Shown here: positions 6,604-9,322 of the stretch, piece after piece
Layout of the letters: every line of letters begins with the position of its first letter
Numbering within the stretch: position 1 is the first letter of the stretch
Assembly (NCBI GenBank): GCA_031279675.1
Contig: JAITIB010000098.1
Coordinates: 1-9,322 of the forward strand
Length of the DNA stretch: 9,322 nucleotides
Source of the DNA: Puniceicoccales bacterium
GTDB taxonomy: Bacteria > Verrucomicrobiota > Verrucomicrobiia > Opitutales > UBA953
Direction of reading: 5' to 3'
The notes under the pieces: model-generated
Seen by the model: the letters and a program-made list of their open reading frames with translations, nothing else
Told to the model about the DNA's origin: nothing
The model's database searches: none
Program-made: the position numbers and the translations under genes

Positions 6604-7761
6604 ATGAGTGCCAGTTCCCCTCTTTTCGACAAGAACCGCCCCTTTCGCGCCCGCATCGGCGAGCGGCAGCGTTTGAACGCGCGCGACGCCCAGAAGGAGA
6701 CCGTGTTTCTCACCGTGGACATTGCCGGCAGCGGGCTGGAGTATTCCTGCGGCGATTCGCTGGGGGTTTGCCCCTCGAACAATCCGGCCCAGGTGGACGC
6801 GCTTTTGGGCGCCGGCGCGTGGGCTGGGGACGAGCCCGTGCTTTTGCCGTCCGGGGACACGGTGACCTTGGGCGAAGGGCTTGCGACGCGGTTTGCCCTC
6901 AACGCCCCCCCGCCCAAGCTCCTCCAGCTCCTGCACGAGCGCGCCCGCGTGCCGTCGGAAAAGGCCGCGCTCGACGGCATCCTTTCCGGGCTCGGGCCCC
7001 TTGAGCAAAAGGCGTGGCTGGGCGCGCATGACTTTGGCGAAGTGCTCGCCCTGGCCCCCTCGGCAAAGCTTTCGCCGCAGGAACTCGCCGGGCAAATGCG
7101 ACGGCTCGCCCCGCGCCTTTACTCCATTGCCTCCGCCCCCTCGCGCCACCCCCGGGAGATCCACCTTGTTGTCGCCGCCGTGCGCTACGAGGCCGGCGGG
7201 CGCGAGCGCGAAGGCGTTTGCTCCACCTATCTTGCCGGGCGCGCCCCGGTTGGCGTCCCCGGCACCGTGCCCGTGTTTGTCGTCCCCTCGCACTTCGCCC
7301 CTCCGGCGGAGGACGCCGCGCCCATGATCATGGTTGGGCCCGGCACCGGGATCGCGCCCTTCCGCGGGTTTCTACAGGACAGGGCGGCGCGCAACGCCAC
7401 CGGGAAAAACTGGCTCTTCTTTGGCGACCGGCACCGGGCGCAGGATTTTCTCTTCGAGGACGAGCTCGTGCAATGGCGCAGGCAAGGCGTGTTGACGGAG
7501 CTGTCCACCGCCTGGTCGCGCGACCAGGACGGCAAGGTCTATGTGCAGGACAGGATGCGCGAGCACGGCGCCGAGCTCTGGCGATGGCTTGAGTCCGGCG
7601 CCTTTTTTTACGTTTGCGGCAACGCCTCCCGCATGGCCCGCGACGTGGACACCGCCCTGCACGAGCTCGTCGCCACCCACGGAAACAAGACGCCCGCCGC
7701 CGCCGCCGACTACCTCCGGCAACTGAAAAAAGACAAGCGCTACCAACGCGACGTTTACTAA
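6604..7761 (+). CDS. CysJ-like FAD/NADPH reductase without flavodoxin domain (sulfite reductase flavoprotein alpha type)
   Basis: A 385-residue protein matching the C-terminal two-thirds of diflavin reductases such as CysJ. It should take electrons from NAD(P)H to FAD and pass them to a partner. Seen in order: an FAD-domain entry strand with KETVFLTVDI and the GDSLGVCPSNN segment (about 50-60), a helical connecting region, the FAD motif R171-L-Y-S174, the FAD pyrophosphate motif GVCSTYL (204-210), the nucleotide-binding GPGTGIAPFRGF (245-256), NWLFFGDRHRAQDFLFEDE, and YVCGN (336-340) leading to the C-terminal RYQRDVY. The N-terminus starts directly at the FAD domain: the FMN-binding flavodoxin domain of full-length CysJ (about 600 residues) is missing. 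Stand-alone forms of this kind are annotated as sulfite reductase subunit alpha. No hemoprotein partner lies in the window, so the acceptor is open. The ATG at 6604 is chosen because upstream codons add no family sequence. It overlaps the nadD ribosome-binding site at its stop. Confidence 0.9.
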   Translation: MSASSPLFDKNRPFRARIGERQRLNARDAQKETVFLTVDIAGSGLEYSCGDSLGVCPSNNPAQVDALLGAGAWAGDEPVLLPSGDTVTLGEGLATRFALNAPPPKLLQLLHERARVPSEKAALDGILSGLGPLEQKAWLGAHDFGEVLALAPSAKLSPQELAGQMRRLAPRLYSIASAPSRHPREIHLVVAAVRYEAGGREREGVCSTYLAGRAPVGVPGTVPVFVVPSHFAPPAEDAAPMIMVGPGTGIAPFRGFLQDRAARNATGKNWLFFGDRHRAQDFLFEDELVQWRRQGVLTELSTAWSRDQDGKVYVQDRMREHGAELWRWLESGAFFYVCGNASRMARDVDTALHELVATHGNKTPAAAADYLRQLKKDKRYQRDVY

Positions 7762-7765
7762 GGAG
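7760..7765 (+). promoter_or_regulatory. Strong Shine-Dalgarno for nadD overlapping the reductase stop codon
   Basis: AAGGAG at 7760-7765 shares two bases with the TAA stop (7759-7761) of the preceding gene and ends 10 nt before the nadD ATG. It is the clearest ribosome-binding site in the window and fixes the nadD start. The overlap suggests co-transcription and translational coupling. Confidence 0.8.
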
Positions 7766-7775
7766 ACACCCGGCC

Positions 7776-8363
7776 ATGCGGCGACGAATCGCGATAATGG
7801 GCGGAAGTTTTGACCCCCCCCACCACGGACACCTCATCCTGGCGCAGGACGCCGCCGAGGCCCTTTCCCTTGGAAGCGTAGTCTTTGTCCCCGCCGCCGC
7901 CGCGCCCCTCAAAAAACATCCACCCGTGGCAGCCGCCCCGGAACGCCTCGAAATGGTGCGCGCCGCCATCGCCGGACACCACGGATGGGAGGCCAGCGAC
8001 TGGGAAATCCGCCAAGGCGGCACCAGCCACTCCCTCCACACCGCGCGCCACTGGCGCGAACGCCATCCGGACGCCGACATTTTCTGGATAATCGGCGCCG
8101 ACCAGCTCGCCCAACTCCCCGCCTGGCACCGCATCGGCGAACTCGCCCAACACGTGCGCTTCGCCCTCGCCGCGCGCACCGCAGACACCCCCGACCCCCC
8201 GCCCACGCTCCCCCCGCAAGTGCGCATCGTCCCCCTCCCCCCACGCCGGATGGACATCAGCTCGACGGAAATCCGCGAACGCATCCGGAAAAACCTCCCC
8301 GTCGATTTTTTCTTGCCCGAGCCCGTCCACCGCCACATTGAACGCCGGCAACTTTACCGCTGA
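7776..8363 (+). CDS. nadD: Nicotinate-nucleotide adenylyltransferase
   Basis: A 195-residue enzyme that joins nicotinate mononucleotide and ATP to make deamido-NAD, a step of NAD synthesis in the cytoplasm. The nucleotidyltransferase signature GGSFDPPHHGHL (9-20) carries the H-x-G-H motif at 16-19. FVPAAAAPLKKHPP with the lysines near 46-47 follows, then ERLEMVRAAI, the IIGADQL segment (105-111), and the C-terminal ATP-site motif ISSTEIR (161-167). Length is normal for the family. The ATG at 7776 is supported by AAGGAG 10 nt upstream; the internal ATG at residue 8 would cut the first beta strand. A run of eight C (7814-7821) encodes part of the catalytic FDPPHH segment. The gene stops 17 bp before rsfS, the usual neighbour of nadD in many bacteria. 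Confidence 0.96.
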   Translation: MRRRIAIMGGSFDPPHHGHLILAQDAAEALSLGSVVFVPAAAAPLKKHPPVAAAPERLEMVRAAIAGHHGWEASDWEIRQGGTSHSLHTARHWRERHPDADIFWIIGADQLAQLPAWHRIGELAQHVRFALAARTADTPDPPPTLPPQVRIVPLPPRRMDISSTEIRERIRKNLPVDFFLPEPVHRHIERRQLYR

Positions 8364-8380
8364 AAACACCACCCATTCCC

Positions 8381-8872
8381 ATGCCCGCTGGAAAAAAACC
8401 GCTCCCAAGCCCCAAACCACGCCCATCCCGCACCGGCGTTGTCCGCAAAGCAAAATCCCCCCCGGCAACCCCCTCCAAACCCCCGCCCGCGCCCAACAAC
8501 GCGCCGACGCCACCGGAAACACCGCCCACAGGCCCCCTGCCGGAAATCGTGACGCGCTGCCTGCACGCCCTTGAGGAAAAAAAAGCCGAGGCGATCCGCA
8601 CCCTCGACGTGCGCGGCAAATCAAGCCTTGCAGACTTCCTCCTCATCGCCACCGGCAACTCCGACACCCACCTGCGCGCCCTGCGCATCGCGGTCGAAAA
8701 AGAGCTCGACGCCATGCACGCCATCATCGTCGGACGTGAAACACAGCCGGACAGCGGCTGGTGCGTCGTGGACGCCTTTGATGTCATCGTGCACCTCTTC
8801 CGTCGCGACCAACGCGACACCTACGACCTCGAAAAACTCTGGCTGAACAGCCCCCTGCGCCCATTACGCTAA
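8381..8872 (+). CDS. rsfS: Ribosome silencing factor with proline-rich N-terminal extension
   Basis: A 163-residue protein of the RsfS (DUF143/Iojap) family. It binds ribosomal protein L14 on the large subunit and blocks subunit joining, lowering translation under poor conditions. The family domain spans about 54-158: DVRGKSSLADFLLIATGNSDTHLRAL (given in parts: D76, S81-S82, ADFLLIATGNS 84-94), then W127 and DAFDVIVHLF (131-140), and Y148-DLEKLW (149-154). The first 53 residues are not part of the core fold: they hold 19 to 20 prolines plus many lysines, arginines and alanines, probably disordered. Usual family members are 105-130 residues long. There is no internal ATG before the domain, so the extension appears genuine unless a rare start codon is used. 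It follows nadD by 17 bp without a clear Shine-Dalgarno, so it is likely co-transcribed. The stop codon (8870-8872) begins a hairpin. Confidence 0.94.
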   Translation: MPAGKKPLPSPKPRPSRTGVVRKAKSPPATPSKPPPAPNNAPTPPETPPTGPLPEIVTRCLHALEEKKAEAIRTLDVRGKSSLADFLLIATGNSDTHLRALRIAVEKELDAMHAIIVGRETQPDSGWCVVDAFDVIVHLFRRDQRDTYDLEKLWLNSPLRPLR

Positions 8873-8900
8873 CCCCTCCCTTTGGGGAAACTGGGGGTTA
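8870..8900 (+). terminator. Possible rsfS 3' hairpin
   Basis: TAACCCC (8870-8876) is the exact reverse complement of GGGGTTA (8894-8900), with a 17-nt interior that has its own CCC-TTT-GGG pairing (8878-8886). The stem starts within the rsfS stop codon. There is no T-tract afterwards, so it may protect the 3' end rather than terminate. Confidence 0.3.
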
Positions 8901-8987
8901 ATCTGCGAAAAACCGCGTGGTTTTTCGGAAAAAAACCGGCATTCCCAGCAAGTTTCCGTTAACTTAAGGGGAATCTCCCTGCCCTTT
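8873..8987. other. Non-coding stretch between rsfS and the tandem array
   Basis: No ORF with a plausible start is present. Besides the two hairpins, it holds scattered G4/C4-5 blocks (CCCCTCCC, GGGG, GGGGG, GGGGAATCTCCC at 8968-8979) that look like decayed relatives of the repeat unit to the right, and adjacent palindromes GTTAAC (8958-8963) and CTTAAG (8963-8968). Confidence 0.6.
8906..8927. terminator. Candidate terminator hairpin after rsfS
   Basis: CGAAAAACC (8906-8914), loop GCGT, GGTTTTTCG (8919-8927): a perfect 9-bp inverted repeat. The T5 lies inside the 3' arm, so a shorter stem followed by T's could work as a terminator on either strand. The downstream A-run and ACC (8929-8937) can also pair with GGTTTTT, offering an alternative fold. 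Confidence 0.4.
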
Positions 8988-9322
8988 TGGGGGATTCCCC
9001 AAACCATTGGGGGAACTCCCCCAAAGATTGGGGGAACTCCCCCAAAGGCTGGGGGAACTCCCCCGAAGACTGGGGGAACTCCCCCGAAGACCGGGGGAAC
9101 TCCCCCGAAGACTGGGGGAACTCCCCCGAAGGTTGGGGGAACTCCCCCGAAGGTTGGGGGAACTCCCCCGAAGATTGGGGGAACTCCCCCGAAGATTGGG
9201 GGAACTCCCCCGAAGGTTGGGGGAACTCCCCCGAAGATCGGGGGAACTCCCCCGAAGATTGGGGGAACTCCCCCGAAGATTGGGGGAACTCCCCCGAAGA
9301 TTGGGGGAACTCCCCCGAAGAC
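8988..9322. repeat. 21-bp palindrome-containing tandem array, continues past the right edge
   Basis: Sixteen head-to-tail units: one degenerate 20-bp unit (8988-9007), then fifteen units of exactly 21 bp starting at 9008 and every 21 bp to 9302. The unit is Y-G5-AACT-C5-RAAGRY. Within each, GGGGGA and TCCCCC form a 6-bp inverted repeat around AC. The last unit ends at the last base of the window, so the true copy number is larger or unknown. The first 15 bases are the same in all fifteen full units except for T or C at position 1. Differences occur only at positions 1, 16, 20 and 21, and all are transitions. There are no spacers of differing sequence, so it is not a CRISPR array. Confidence 0.97.

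Noticed and set aside
6199..7293. Upstream extension of the TPR protein frame on the minus strand
   Set aside because: It runs antisense to the reductase and through fmdB in another frame, has no TPR or other domain character, and the signal peptide begins exactly at the ATG at 6198.
7814..7821. C8 run in nadD as a phase-variation tract
   Set aside because: It encodes the conserved catalytic DPPH residues of a normally essential enzyme, so it is explained by codon choice at conserved residues.
8988..9322. CRISPR array
   Set aside because: Units are contiguous and 21 bp with no variable spacers, and no cas gene is in the window.
9008..9322. Plasmid-type iteron origin
   Set aside because: Unit length fits iterons, but no replication initiator gene is present and the neighbours nadD and rsfS are chromosomal core genes. 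The next gene to the right is not visible, so this is rejected for lack of support.

Overview
The window looks like chromosomal DNA from a GC-rich Verrucomicrobiota bacterium, most likely an Opitutaceae-type organism. This is inferred from GC-rich codon use, weak or missing Shine-Dalgarno sequences, a Tat-exported Gfo/Idh/MocA oxidoreductase, secreted TPR proteins and an FmdB-type zinc ribbon. No rRNA or marker search was possible, so the assignment is tentative. The class III ribonucleotide reductase means the organism can make deoxynucleotides without oxygen.

Layout. On the minus strand, from right to left: an fmdB-like zinc-ribbon gene (6475-6227), a secreted TPR protein (6198-5281), a Tat-exported oxidoreductase (5229-3883), nrdD (3690-1282), nrdG (1269-751) and a second secreted TPR-like protein (572 to beyond the left edge). 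On the plus strand, from left to right: a flavodoxin-less CysJ-like FAD/NADPH reductase (6604-7761), nadD (7776-8363) and rsfS (8381-8872). The last 450 bases carry no recognisable gene. They hold hairpins and then a 21-bp palindromic tandem repeat that runs off the right edge.

How the genes work together. nrdD and nrdG form a two-gene unit: reductase and its radical-SAM activase, 12 bp apart. nadD and rsfS are a familiar bacterial pair (NAD synthesis and ribosome silencing). Here they follow the reductase closely, and the nadD ribosome-binding site overlaps the reductase stop codon. The fmdB, TPR and oxidoreductase genes are 28 and 51 bp apart and could be one transcript. The fmdB and reductase genes are divergent and share a 128-bp intergenic region.

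The least explained parts are non-coding: (1) the phased 21-bp array after rsfS; (2) two direct repeats, each containing a DnaA-box-like TTATTCACA, upstream of nrdD; and (3) a composite motif (TTTGACA, then TTATTCC, then TGGAA) present both upstream of nrdD and in the fmdB/reductase divergent region. I found no CRISPR array, transposase, tRNA or rRNA, and no clear evidence of a new defence or mobile system.
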